This document shows, one piece after another, positions 43,666 to 51,850 of a stretch of DNA of 64,000 nucleotides. The notes beneath the pieces are model-generated. The model saw only the letters and a list, made by a program, of their open reading frames with translations. It did no database searches and was not told the DNA's origin. The translations under genes and the position numbers were made by a program. Every line of letters begins with the position of its first letter. Position 1 is the first letter of the stretch. Source of the stretch: Rapidithrix thailandica (GTDB lineage Bacteria; Bacteroidota; Bacteroidia; Cytophagales; Flammeovirgaceae); contig NZ_JBDKWZ010000008.1 of the NCBI RefSeq assembly GCF_039710355.1, positions 124,001 through 188,000 on the forward strand, given 5' to 3'.

Positions 43666-44105
43666 GACAAGTTTGTGATATTGGTTTGTGGTCTCTGGTT
43701 TCCAGAAGGTTATTTTTGTTCTTCTTTCGTTCAAAAAGGTCAATCAACAGGACAAGAATCATTGTGCTTAGCATCTGTCAAACCTTTGTATACCATGAAC
43801 TTTATTGCCAAGTTGACCGGTAAAAATCAGATGTATCTTGGTGTTTATTGCTCTGGTTTTTATTCTTACCAGTCATAAAAACCAAGTCCTTTGGATTTTG
43901 AGAAAATTTTGCCAAAGTTACTAGTAAAATAATTAATGATAAGACAAACCCCGGTTAAAATTGGACAAGGAAATACGTCTTTTTCAAAGTATTTGTTTTT
44001 GATTTGTAGTTGTGAAATTCATTTAGGGCTTAAATCAGCTGATTTTTGCGTGTGAGGCGGGTCCTTTTTTCAATGATATAGCGAGTACCTGTTACTGAGC
44101 CATGT
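43666..44105. other. Gene-free region
   Basis: 440 bp between divergently placed genes. A plus-strand open frame at 43570-43878 is mostly antisense to the previous gene and looks accidental. I see no strong hairpin; the region probably holds the promoters of the flanking genes. Confidence 0.4.
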
Positions 44106-44576
44106 ATGTTTCGAATTTTTAAGACAAAAGTTATTGATCCGCTTCTTCATTTGCTTAAGCAAGGAGTATCTCCTCAAAAACTGGCTTTGGCAACGGTGAT
44201 CGGAATGGGCATGGGTGTTATGCCGGTGTTGGGTGTGACTACGATGATCTGCGCAGGGCTTGCATTTCTCTTGAGGCTAAACATGGTGGCCATTCAGGTG
44301 GTAAATTATGCCATGTACCCTTTGCAGTTGATGTTGTTTCTGCCCTTTTTACAAGCGGGGGCTAACTTTATGGATGTGCCTTTAGCCTTATTTTCCATAG
44401 AGCAAGTGCTGGCATTGTTTGACAAAGGCTGGTTAGTAGCCGGACAGCAATTGGGCGGTGCTGTATTAGGGGCTGTATTGGTTTGGTCCTTGACGGTTCC
44501 GTTGGTGGCTTTTCTCTTGTATTTTGTACTCGTAATGATTTACGAAAAGGCATTGGTAAAACTGAATAGCAAGTAA
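44106..44576 (+). CDS. DUF2062 family membrane protein
   Basis: 156 residues with three hydrophobic segments (KLALATVIGMGMGVMPVLGV, MICAGLAFLLRLN, LVWSLTVPLVAFLLYFVLVM). The pattern GMGMGVMPVLGVTTM is characteristic of DUF2062. These are small inner-membrane proteins, often encoded near glycosyltransferases, of unknown function. Here it stands alone, with no near neighbour on the same strand. Confidence 0.82.
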   Translation: MFRIFKTKVIDPLLHLLKQGVSPQKLALATVIGMGMGVMPVLGVTTMICAGLAFLLRLNMVAIQVVNYAMYPLQLMLFLPFLQAGANFMDVPLALFSIEQVLALFDKGWLVAGQQLGGAVLGAVLVWSLTVPLVAFLLYFVLVMIYEKALVKLNSK

Positions 44577-44655
44577 TCTTACCATTACAAAAAATACAAA
44601 AAGCAATATGAGTCCCCGAGTGTCACCGGCCTGACAGTACACAAATAGCTTTGAT

Positions 44656-45237
44656 TCAGACTTGTGGAAAATCCGTCTGTTTCATCAGGTTTTTTGCTTG
44701 CCGGAAGTGCCTTTTTTCATGTTCTAACAAAATCCTGATAGCATCTTTCAAACTGAAAACAATACTTTTGGACGCCGGGGAGCTCAGGTACGTACGATTA
44801 TGGTCAACTTGATCAAGTTGGCGGATATGTTGTAACAATAATTTTTGATGGTGGTCAAAATCGCCAAAGATAGAATGCGTGACCGGTAAGTGCGGAGGTT
44901 CGAAAATGTGAAAGGTTTTGGATTTCCGTTTAGGTACTTCTAATACCGCATTGAACACCAAATTTCCACAGTACTTTCTCCAAAATGCAAATTTACCCAA
45001 CAAGGGTGTTGTTGCTTTTCCACTTAATAATTGTTCGAATTTCTGAAAATACTGCTCATTGCAAGTGATGAGATGATTCATATTTTCTCCGATACTCCAT
45101 ATTGTGTTTTGCGGCTTCCAGTTGAGTTGAGAAACGGACAGTTCACCGAAGGTGTCCAGAAATTGTTGGGGCAACCTCTCCGCTTCCTGAAGCAGAGGTA
45201 TCAGGTAGGCATTGTGCATTGTATAGGTATTTTCCAT
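44656..45237 (-). CDS. DinB-fold protein
   Basis: 193 residues of the DinB_2 superfamily. Candidate metal-binding His are in GENMNHLITC near residue 50, FDHHQKLL near 127 and HEKRHFRQAK near 172. It has a proline/tryptophan motif NWKPQNTIWSIGE at the first helix end, as in related proteins. Function unknown. It is the second of three DinB-fold genes in this window. Confidence 0.8.
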   Translation of the reverse strand: MENTYTMHNAYLIPLLQEAERLPQQFLDTFGELSVSQLNWKPQNTIWSIGENMNHLITCNEQYFQKFEQLLSGKATTPLLGKFAFWRKYCGNLVFNAVLEVPKRKSKTFHIFEPPHLPVTHSIFGDFDHHQKLLLQHIRQLDQVDHNRTYLSSPASKSIVFSLKDAIRILLEHEKRHFRQAKNLMKQTDFPQV

Positions 45238-45520
45238 GGCGAGTGTTTGTTGAAATTTTGTGGAAGCTCATTGAATCTTCTCTTTTGACCTTATGAAGCA
45301 TCTCTATACTTCGGATGTCATAATTTCCAAAAACAAAATTCCAACTGCTTCATAGACAAGTTACGCATTTTGAAGTTAGCGAAAAATACCTTTGCATATG
45401 AATAATTTTGGGATTTTTATTACCTGAAAAGGTTTAAGAAAAAAGAATGTAAAGCTCCTTTTCCGAATAATGAAGCTAGATCAGAACGAGTCTTACATTC
45501 TTCAATCCTATTTAATGGGT

Positions 45521-46072
45521 TTATACAAAATGCTTGCGTTGTTTTTCCCGGCTAAATTTTTCCCGGTTAAACGACTGGGAGTCTCCTTTAGGGATGGACA
45601 ACGACAGCCAGTTTTCTTTACAAATCATTTTTGCCAAGAATACGATTTGTCCGGTATGGTACGAGTAATGACTCAGTTGCCGGTTGATAGCCTCCAGTAC
45701 AGTGTGGCCTTCGTTGCGGATGTAAACAATTTTTTGCAGGTCTTCATCGCTCAACGGATCAATGGCATCAAACAGGCATTTCCAGCCTTTTTCCCAATAG
45801 TCCGACATGGCAGATTTATTGTTGAAGTCCGCTTCAAATTCCGCGTCTCTGTTGCGCCAGCTTTTTTCTCCATCCGAAGTTAAAAAATCCGTCCAACGCG
45901 ACAACATGTTGCCCGACATATGTTTCACCACAATGGCTATACTGTTGGGCAAACCTTCGGGTTGCCAGTGTATATCTTCATCGTGGATTTGTTGTATGGC
46001 TTTGTCTGCAAGGGATTTGTAATAGCGAAAAAGTTGGCGAATGCTTTCCAGGTAATTGGCCGTTTGTTTCAT
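45521..46072 (-). CDS. DUF1572 (DinB-fold) protein
   Basis: 183 residues matching the DUF1572 branch: YYKSLADKAIQQI, WQPEGLPNSIAIVVKHMSGN near residue 37, FLTSDGEKSWRNRDAEF, and SHYSYHTGQIVFLAKMI near residue 134. The His at KHMSGN and SYHTGQ are the likely metal ligands. Function unknown; the fold resembles metal-dependent thiol S-transferases. Transcribed alone. Confidence 0.85.
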   Translation of the reverse strand: MKQTANYLESIRQLFRYYKSLADKAIQQIHDEDIHWQPEGLPNSIAIVVKHMSGNMLSRWTDFLTSDGEKSWRNRDAEFEADFNNKSAMSDYWEKGWKCLFDAIDPLSDEDLQKIVYIRNEGHTVLEAINRQLSHYSYHTGQIVFLAKMICKENWLSLSIPKGDSQSFNREKFSREKQRKHFV

Positions 46073-46254
46073 AAGTATCGATTTAAAGATTGGCTAATTG
46101 GATTTTATACCTATTAAAATTAAGTGGAATTTTGTAGAAGGAGTTTGTTCATTGGTCCATTTTTTTTGTTTTGGAGCTCACAGGTTTAGGCATGGACCGG
46201 ATGAAAAAAGGAGGGAAGGAAGTTTAGAAAACAAAAAACTGTTTTGACATGTAT

Positions 46255-47133
46255 TTATAGTAAATCTTCTTTTTGAAATTCCGTAGGACTAAATCCGGTA
46301 TGTTGTTTAAAGACTTTTGAAAAGTGGGAAAGGTTTTGAAAGCCACAGTGAAAGGCGATTTCGGATATATTCATATCCGTACTATTGAGCAAGCGTTGTG
46401 CGTGTTGAAGCCTTTTGTGCAAAAGCCACTTGCCCGGTGAGGTTTGATAAAAGGATTCAAAGTGTCTTTTGAATTTGGAAAGACTCATTCCGGCTAACTG
46501 CGCAAAGTCTTTTAAAGCAATATTGGCGGTGAAATTGCTTTCCATCACCTCTTTTAATTGCACCTCATTGTTTTTGATGGTGAGTGCCTGCAAACATTCC
46601 CGGAGGGTATGGTTGCTCTTTACGTCCAATATATGGATCAACAATTCTTTGACCCGCAATTTGGCAATTTCTTTTTCTTTGCTGGAATGGGCTTGTGTGC
46701 TGATGTCCGAAATGGCTTGTAACAAACTCTGTAATTGATGATCCACTGTAAAAGGGACACTGGTGTGAATAATTTGGTTTTGAGGATCGGACGGAAACAG
46801 GTGTTGAAGTTCTTTGAAAAAGTCGCAGAGGTATTGGTCCGAAGTGAAGAGCAGCAAGCTTTTATAACAATCGTCCTGATCGGGAATTTCAGACATCACA
46901 AAAGAGCCTTTTTTCAGGAACAAACCCTCGCCGGGCTGGATGGTGTATTGTTGGTCGGTAGTGATGATTTTTTTGATGCCTTGAATCACGAAAACCATAA
47001 AATGATCTTCCGACCAAAGTTTATGCTGTGTGGGGCCTAAGTAAGAGCGATATTCTGCATAAATCAGGTCGTTTAGTACCAATGTGTTGTGTTCATCTGT
47101 AGCGCGAAAGTAATCCTGTAGTTTTATATCCAT
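46255..47133 (-). CDS. AraC-family transcriptional regulator
   Basis: 292 residues. The N-terminal 110 residues form a cupin-like sensor (YTIQPGEGLFLKKGSFVMSE). The C-terminal 100 form two helix-turn-helix motifs (ALKDFAQLAGMSLSKFKRHF and ISEIAFHCGFQNLSHFSKVF). Ends at residue 292 with FSPTEFQKEDLL. The target is unknown, and no operon partner is evident. Confidence 0.92.
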   Translation of the reverse strand: MDIKLQDYFRATDEHNTLVLNDLIYAEYRSYLGPTQHKLWSEDHFMVFVIQGIKKIITTDQQYTIQPGEGLFLKKGSFVMSEIPDQDDCYKSLLLFTSDQYLCDFFKELQHLFPSDPQNQIIHTSVPFTVDHQLQSLLQAISDISTQAHSSKEKEIAKLRVKELLIHILDVKSNHTLRECLQALTIKNNEVQLKEVMESNFTANIALKDFAQLAGMSLSKFKRHFESFYQTSPGKWLLHKRLQHAQRLLNSTDMNISEIAFHCGFQNLSHFSKVFKQHTGFSPTEFQKEDLL

Positions 47134-47447
47134 CCTATGTGAGTTGTTAATCTATCGCAGAATGCAGAATGTGACGACCTACAAAGGTATAATTTAAGAA
47201 ATTATTAGCAGATTTACTTCCCGGAAATGTACTTTTTCCCTGCAAATTGCGCAGTATTTACCCCTTTTGACGTGATATGAGCATATATGTATTTTAGTCT
47301 TTGGGCTGTAAAGAGAAGTGCTAGCCTTTGGTTTGTCTGCGTTTTTTGCCAAGCGACCGAGGCTGTTTTGTGGAAAAAATACAGCTGCCAGTATGCAACC
47401 CCGGTTCTTTTAATAGATCAAATGGCTTTTGTAGCAACTGATCGGAA
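47134..47447. other. Gene-free region
   Basis: 314 bp between the AraC gene start and the 3' end of the CDF-like gene. A short plus-strand frame here overlaps the CDF gene antisense and is not believed. No clear hairpin or repeat is seen. Confidence 0.4.
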
Positions 47448-48089
47448 TCAATCCTTGCAACCACAGGATAAAGCCCCTGTGCGGGCTTTTTGGAAAGCTT
47501 CTTTGCCCTCTTTATAAGCAAACCAGGCAATGACCAGGCTTCCCGCAGCATCGATATAAGGTAAATGTAACCATTCATATAAGAGGCTGGAAATGAGCAA
47601 AACCAAGGATAAACGGAAACAAGTAAGGGTACATTTGGCATCGGCAATGATGGGGGCCGAGTTAAGTTTCCGGCCTACGGAAAGTTTGTGTTGATAGAGA
47701 AAGTACATGGTCAGAATTGAAAGTATAGCGATGATAATGCCGGAGAGCGTGGTGACAGGGTGCTTTTGTTGCCAAAGTTGAAAAGAGGCGCCCAGCACCA
47801 AACTGACGGTTAGTAGATAGAATGCCGTTCCGGTAACTTTCAGTGCCGTTACTTCGAACCGGTCTCTTTGTGCAATGTTATGTTTCCGGAGCCGCCAATA
47901 CAAATGAGCAATACCCAGGCCGGAAATGACTTCTACAAAGCTGTCCATACCAAAGCCAAATAGGGCCAGGGTTTCATCGTCTATACCGAAATAAGTAGAA
48001 ATCCCCCCTTCCAAGATGTTGTACAGAATAGAAATCAAGGCCAACCACCAGGCCCTTTGAAAAAGTTGCTGCTGTTTCTTTCCTTCCAT
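47448..48089 (-). CDS. CDF-like cation transporter, atypical
   Basis: 213 residues with about six hydrophobic helices and a cation-diffusion-facilitator layout. GFGMDSFVEVISGLGIAHLYW near residue 45 fits the second CDF helix with Asp and Glu. In the fifth helix, however, the usual His/Asp metal site is replaced by IIADAKCTLTCFRL, with two cysteines, and the C-terminus ends CGCKD. There is no cytoplasmic C-terminal domain. It starts 107 bp before the downstream end of a MerR-regulator gene on the same strand, which suggests linked metal control. Confidence 0.75.
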   Translation of the reverse strand: MEGKKQQQLFQRAWWLALISILYNILEGGISTYFGIDDETLALFGFGMDSFVEVISGLGIAHLYWRLRKHNIAQRDRFEVTALKVTGTAFYLLTVSLVLGASFQLWQQKHPVTTLSGIIIAILSILTMYFLYQHKLSVGRKLNSAPIIADAKCTLTCFRLSLVLLISSLLYEWLHLPYIDAAGSLVIAWFAYKEGKEAFQKARTGALSCGCKD

Positions 48090-48195
48090 ACCATGAAAAT
48101 AGTCATTGGACAGGGGTTTGTAAAGGGTTTGGAAAGATAAGCAAGGGAGTAGGACAAATAACTTTTTCCATACATATAGCTCCTTTTGGTATGCC

Positions 48196-48540
48196 TTATC
48201 TGTCTTCTTGTGAATCCTCCGGAGAGCTATCTAAATTCAACTTTTCCAACATTTCATTTAGCACCTTCATCCTTGTTTCTACTTTGCGTACGGCAGCTTC
48301 CAAGGTAAAGCCTTCGTCCATCAACTCTTTGATCAACAAAATTTTCTTGATGTTTTGATAATCATAGCGTCTGTTTTTTCCCACCTCTTCTGTGAGGGAA
48401 TGAAGGATGCCCTTTTCTTCCCAATAGCGGATCTGACGGGTGGGGACTCCTGTGATTTTGGCTACTTCGCCGATACCTACGATCAACTTATTTAAAAAAT
48501 CATAATCAAAGGCCAGTTCTTTTTTCTCCGGTTTTTCCAT
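48196..48540 (-). CDS. MerR-family transcriptional regulator
   Basis: 114 residues. The winged helix (GIGEVAKITGVPTRQIRYWE near residue 20, KGILHSLTEEVGKNRRYDYQ) is followed by a short dimerisation helix and an acidic tail. No metal-sensing cysteines are present, so it is not a typical metal sensor. It is divergent from the hydrolase gene at 48663, with two palindromes between them. Confidence 0.9.
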   Translation of the reverse strand: MEKPEKKELAFDYDFLNKLIVGIGEVAKITGVPTRQIRYWEEKGILHSLTEEVGKNRRYDYQNIKKILLIKELMDEGFTLEAAVRKVETRMKVLNEMLEKLNLDSSPEDSQEDR

Positions 48541-48551
48541 GAGTATGCAAA

Positions 48552-48566
48552 TGTAAATTATTTACA
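48552..48566. promoter_or_regulatory. MerR operator candidate 1 (TGTAAATTATTTACA)
   Basis: A perfect 15-bp palindrome 12 bp upstream of the MerR start codon. A related imperfect copy lies at 48608-48624. Confidence 0.5.
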
Positions 48567-48607
48567 ATTATTGTTGCAAAAATACATTTGATGCTTTTGT
48601 TTTGCAA

Positions 48608-48624
48608 TTGTAGATTATTTACAA
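48608..48624. promoter_or_regulatory. MerR operator candidate 2 (TTGTAGATTATTTACAA)
   Basis: A 17-bp near-palindrome sharing GATTATTTACAA-type sequence with site 1, centred 57 bp away and 39 bp before the hydrolase start codon. Probably binds the divergent MerR protein. Confidence 0.5.
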
Positions 48625-48662
48625 TTTAGGGTGATTATTTAAAATAAAGGTAAATTTTTGTC

Positions 48663-49253
48663 ATGAAAAACGCTGCATTGGTTTTAATTGAAACTCAAAA
48701 TGAGTGGTTGGCCCCGGAAGGAAAGCTTCAGGCGTTCATCCAAGACCGCTCTCTTTTTGAGCGATCGGTGATAGGTATCGAAAAGGCATTGGGCTTTGCC
48801 CGGAAGGTAAGGATGCCGGTGGTGTATGTAGGTTTGCGGTTTAAAAAAGGATATCCGGAGTTGGCCAATGGGAAAGCAGGTTTGCGAAAAGCCATTCCTC
48901 AAGTAGGGACTTTTCCCGAAAATGCGTTTGGTAGTGCCTTTTATGAGCCTTTTCAACCCTTGGAAAACGAGTTTGTGGTGTCGGGTAGGACCGGGGCCAG
49001 TGGTTTTGCCGGCTCCAATCTGGATATATATTTAAGAACCCAACAGATCGAAACTTTATATATCGCAGGCTATGCCACACATGTATGTGTAGAGTCTACG
49101 TTCCGGGAAGCACATGACAAAGCCTATACAGCCGTAGTACTTTCCGATGCCTGTGCGGCTTTTAATGAAATACAACAAGCGTATTTCTTAAAGGAGGTAG
49201 TGCATCACTTTGGAAAAGCGATTACGACTGAAGAATTTACCTGCTTGGATTAG
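48663..49253 (+). CDS. Isochorismatase-family cysteine hydrolase
   Basis: 196 residues. The nucleophile is in GYATHVCVESTFREAHDKAY near residue 139 (Cys), and Lys in the KAGLRK region is the likely second catalytic residue. The usual first catalytic Asp (as in VIDMQND) is Glu here (LIETQNEW). Family members hydrolyse amides or vinyl ethers such as nicotinamide or isochorismate; the substrate is unknown. Divergent from the MerR gene, which probably controls it. Confidence 0.85.
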   Translation: MKNAALVLIETQNEWLAPEGKLQAFIQDRSLFERSVIGIEKALGFARKVRMPVVYVGLRFKKGYPELANGKAGLRKAIPQVGTFPENAFGSAFYEPFQPLENEFVVSGRTGASGFAGSNLDIYLRTQQIETLYIAGYATHVCVESTFREAHDKAYTAVVLSDACAAFNEIQQAYFLKEVVHHFGKAITTEEFTCLD

Positions 49254-49338
49254 ACAGAAGTTAGGCTTTCGTTGTGAGCGATTGGACAATAAGAGAAAGA
49301 AAAAACAAATCCCTGACAACGAAAACCTTTGCATTGAA

Positions 49339-49791
49339 CTACGCCTTTTCAGGAACTTCTTCCCAAACGAAATTTTCGGTTTTTTCCATGGCATCAATCA
49401 TATGTTTGCCTATTTGTGGAGGGATCGTCAATTTTCGTAGATGAGTGTCCATCCAGGCTCCGTCCACGGTCAGTAAAGCGCACAAAGTGCCGTCCTTTTT
49501 CTTGATTTCATGGACGAGGCTGTATCGCGAATAGTCTTTTCGTAACTTAGCTATTTTGATATTGATGGTAGGTTCTTCACCGTACAACAATTCCCTGCGA
49601 AAAACACATTCTTCCCGGAAAAGTACCGGGCCGAAGTGTTCCTCTTTCATGGCCTTCATGGTAAGTCCATGAGAATTGAGAAAGTCCGTCCGGATCATAG
49701 CGCCCAAGTCGTAATATACCGAATGGCGAACATGAAAGTTGGAGTCAATATCTGACCAGCGCAATTGCATTGATTTTTCAAAATCACTCAT
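49339..49791 (-). CDS. Acyl-CoA thioesterase, hot-dog fold
   Basis: 150 residues of the 4-hydroxybenzoyl-CoA thioesterase-like family. MQLRWSDIDSNFHVRHSVYY near residue 8 contains the catalytic Asp and the family His. It resembles YbgC/FadM-type enzymes that hydrolyse acyl-CoA. It converges on the hydrolase gene and has no close same-strand neighbour. Confidence 0.85.
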   Translation of the reverse strand: MSDFEKSMQLRWSDIDSNFHVRHSVYYDLGAMIRTDFLNSHGLTMKAMKEEHFGPVLFREECVFRRELLYGEEPTINIKIAKLRKDYSRYSLVHEIKKKDGTLCALLTVDGAWMDTHLRKLTIPPQIGKHMIDAMEKTENFVWEEVPEKA

Positions 49792-50044
49792 AATGCCGTG
49801 TTGTTTAATAGTTGATTAGTGATTCAATAAATTTAGTGACGAAGGAGCAGATTGCCAAAACCAAAAGACGAAGGGAAAAGCTGTAAGGCTTGAATACGAG
49901 TAGTTTATATCTGTTTTTCTTTTGTGTTATTTTCTTCTTTCACAGTTTGGTAAACATAAATTAAAGCAATGATAACTCGCTTCCTTTGAGCATAAGGCAG
50001 AAATAAACAACTTTTGGCATATACTTACCAAAGTACACGGATCA

Positions 50045-50617
50045 TTGCGGACACCTATCCAAACAAAAGACGATATAAGGGTCATTGAAGAGTTGAAGGC
50101 GGGTAACTTTAAAGCCTTGGAGCAACTTTTTGAGGAGTACTATCCGCTTTTGTGCCGGTTTGGGTTTCGCCAGCATCCCAACCCCCCTCAAGTAGAAGAA
50201 TTAGTGGCCGATGTCTTTATTGCTCTTTGGGAAAGACGGGCCCAATTAGTCATTCATTCCAGTATCAAAGCCTATCTGTTTAAGGCTGTCCGCAATCAGA
50301 TTGCTCAATCTTTGCGAAGGCAGCAACCTCATTTCATAACCACCGAAGAACTGACACAAGATCTGTTGGCCGATAGCCCCACTCCCGAAGGGCACTTGCT
50401 CTATAAGGAGTTTAGCCAAAACGTTTTTCAGGCGATAGAAGCATTGCCTGCCAGTTGTCAAACTATTTTTAAACTGCATAAGCTCGATCAACTTACCTAC
50501 CGGGAAATAGCCGAAATTATGGAGGTCTCCATGAAAACCGTAGAAAATCAAATGGGTATGGCATTGAAAATCCTTTCCCAGCAAGTGTTGAAGGAGGGTG
50601 TGGTAACCGACGAGTAG
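50045..50617 (+). CDS. ECF RNA polymerase sigma factor (FecI-like)
   Basis: 190 residues from a TTG at 50045; no ATG gives a full sigma-2 region. Region 2 is GNFKALEQLFEEYYPLLCRF onward, and region 4 is LDQLTYREIAEIMEVSMKTV near residue 145. The length and sequence fit the Bacteroidota expansion family 1. Such sigmas act with a FecR anti-sigma and a STN-containing TonB receptor, both found downstream at 51851 and 53006. A lipoprotein gene lies between sigma and FecR, an unusual order. Confidence 0.9.
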   Translation: MRTPIQTKDDIRVIEELKAGNFKALEQLFEEYYPLLCRFGFRQHPNPPQVEELVADVFIALWERRAQLVIHSSIKAYLFKAVRNQIAQSLRRQQPHFITTEELTQDLLADSPTPEGHLLYKEFSQNVFQAIEALPASCQTIFKLHKLDQLTYREIAEIMEVSMKTVENQMGMALKILSQQVLKEGVVTDE

Positions 50618-50942
50618 GGTTTCTACGATCTTAGAATTACAAAATCTCAGTTTACCTATGTTTACTTACTTCCATAGTAATATAGAAAAGTTCTTAATAG
50701 CTTTTCCTTATTAAAGGGATTTTAATGTTTAAATACTTGATTTGTAAAGCCTTTTAGGTTGATTGTTTTTGCCTTATCATCAAATGTGTTCGGTGAATCT
50801 AAAGTACATGTTTTATTGGAGTACAATAACATTGTACAGTTTGTAACAGAGTACTTAAGCCTACGGAAGGTATGAAACCACAAGGAAAAGAATTACCTAT
50901 TTATACGGTTTTAAGTATAAAGCACACTTTATTAATTTTTTT
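50618..50942. other. Gene-free region
   Basis: 325 bp between sigma factor and lipoprotein gene. No gene is visible. It could hold the promoter recognised by the sigma factor, but I cannot identify it. Confidence 0.4.
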
Positions 50943-51554
50943 ATGAAAAAAACGTTAACCCTTTCGCTTTTTGCTAAATTTTTATTTTTAGCGCTGATTT
51001 TTTCTTCTTGTTCTAAGGATGATGATCCGGAACCGAAAATCAAAAATGAGTTTCAAATAGGGGATGAAACGCTGACAATCGATTATGGTATTTTGGTTGA
51101 TTTTGGTAGCTTTGACCCTATAGGGTCTGATAATGAGTCAAGTAACCATTATAACTATTATTTTGTACTTACTAATGGTGAGCCAGGTCCTTATGAGGAT
51201 TATTGGCAAAGTGAATCCAATACTTACAGAGTCTATTTTGAGCTGTTTTCTAATGGTAGTGAGGGATTTAAACCAGGTACTTTTACCTACTTAAATAAAG
51301 AAAAAGCAACAAAAGAAACGATTAAAAATAAGTCTTTCTTCTTTGATGTTGACTATTCTGAATCCGACAATTTTAAATCTGATGAGGCTGGAGATAAGGC
51401 AATTGGCGGTACGGTAAAAGTTTCAAAAGGCCAATCAGAATACGAATACATAATTGAATTTGAGTTGGAATTAGCATCCGGAAAAACCTTAAAAGGGGCT
51501 TACTCCGGGGTCTTTAAGTTTGTTTGTGATAATAAAGACTGCAATAATGAGTAG
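50943..51554 (+). CDS. Lipoprotein of unknown function
   Basis: 203 residues. A lipoprotein signal with lipobox ALIFSSC (Cys near residue 23) is followed by SKDDDPEPK. The mature part is beta-rich and acidic, with Tyr/Phe-rich strands (NYYFVLTNGEPGPYEDYW) and two cysteines near the end (VCDNKDC). It lies inside the sigma/FecR/TonB locus and may help the receptor or be an unrelated insertion. A hairpin follows. Confidence 0.75.
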   Translation: MKKTLTLSLFAKFLFLALIFSSCSKDDDPEPKIKNEFQIGDETLTIDYGILVDFGSFDPIGSDNESSNHYNYYFVLTNGEPGPYEDYWQSESNTYRVYFELFSNGSEGFKPGTFTYLNKEKATKETIKNKSFFFDVDYSESDNFKSDEAGDKAIGGTVKVSKGQSEYEYIIEFELELASGKTLKGAYSGVFKFVCDNKDCNNE

Positions 51555-51576
51555 ACTCTAAATACATTACTTTACC

Positions 51577-51606
51577 AAAGCCGGGTATGTCCATATACCT
51601 GGCTTT
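51577..51606 (+). terminator. Terminator after the lipoprotein gene
   Basis: AAAGCCGGGTAT pairs with ATACCTGGCTTT (one G-T pair) over a 6-nt loop, then a T run. Confidence 0.75.
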
Positions 51607-51678
51607 TTTTATGCAATCTTTGGTATGCTCATTTACAAGTGGGATAATGATAAGTACCTTGAGAACATGTGAAATTTT

Positions 51679-51711
51679 AAACCTTCCAGGTTTTCAAAAC
51701 CTGGAAGGTTT
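51679..51711. repeat. Perfect 33-nt extragenic palindrome
   Basis: AAACCTTCCAGGTTTT, one C, then the exact complement. It lies between the lipoprotein terminator and FecR. The single-base loop and perfect arms fit a cruciform-type interspersed palindromic repeat rather than a normal terminator. Sequences of this kind are dispersed in Bacteroidota genomes. No second copy was noticed here. Confidence 0.6.
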
Positions 51712-51850
51712 GTTTTTTTGCCGGTTTGTTCATCTGTACTTCATATTGCTATCCGATAATAAACTTACTGTTCATATACCTTTCATATTCTCTTATTCGA
51801 AAGCCTTCCCCAAATAGCAACTCCCCAATTGAAACACCAACGTAAAAGCA

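Noticed and set aside
43570..43878. A 102-codon plus-strand frame upstream of the DUF2062 gene
   Set aside because: Half of it is antisense to the LtaS-like gene and the product shows no coherent pattern.
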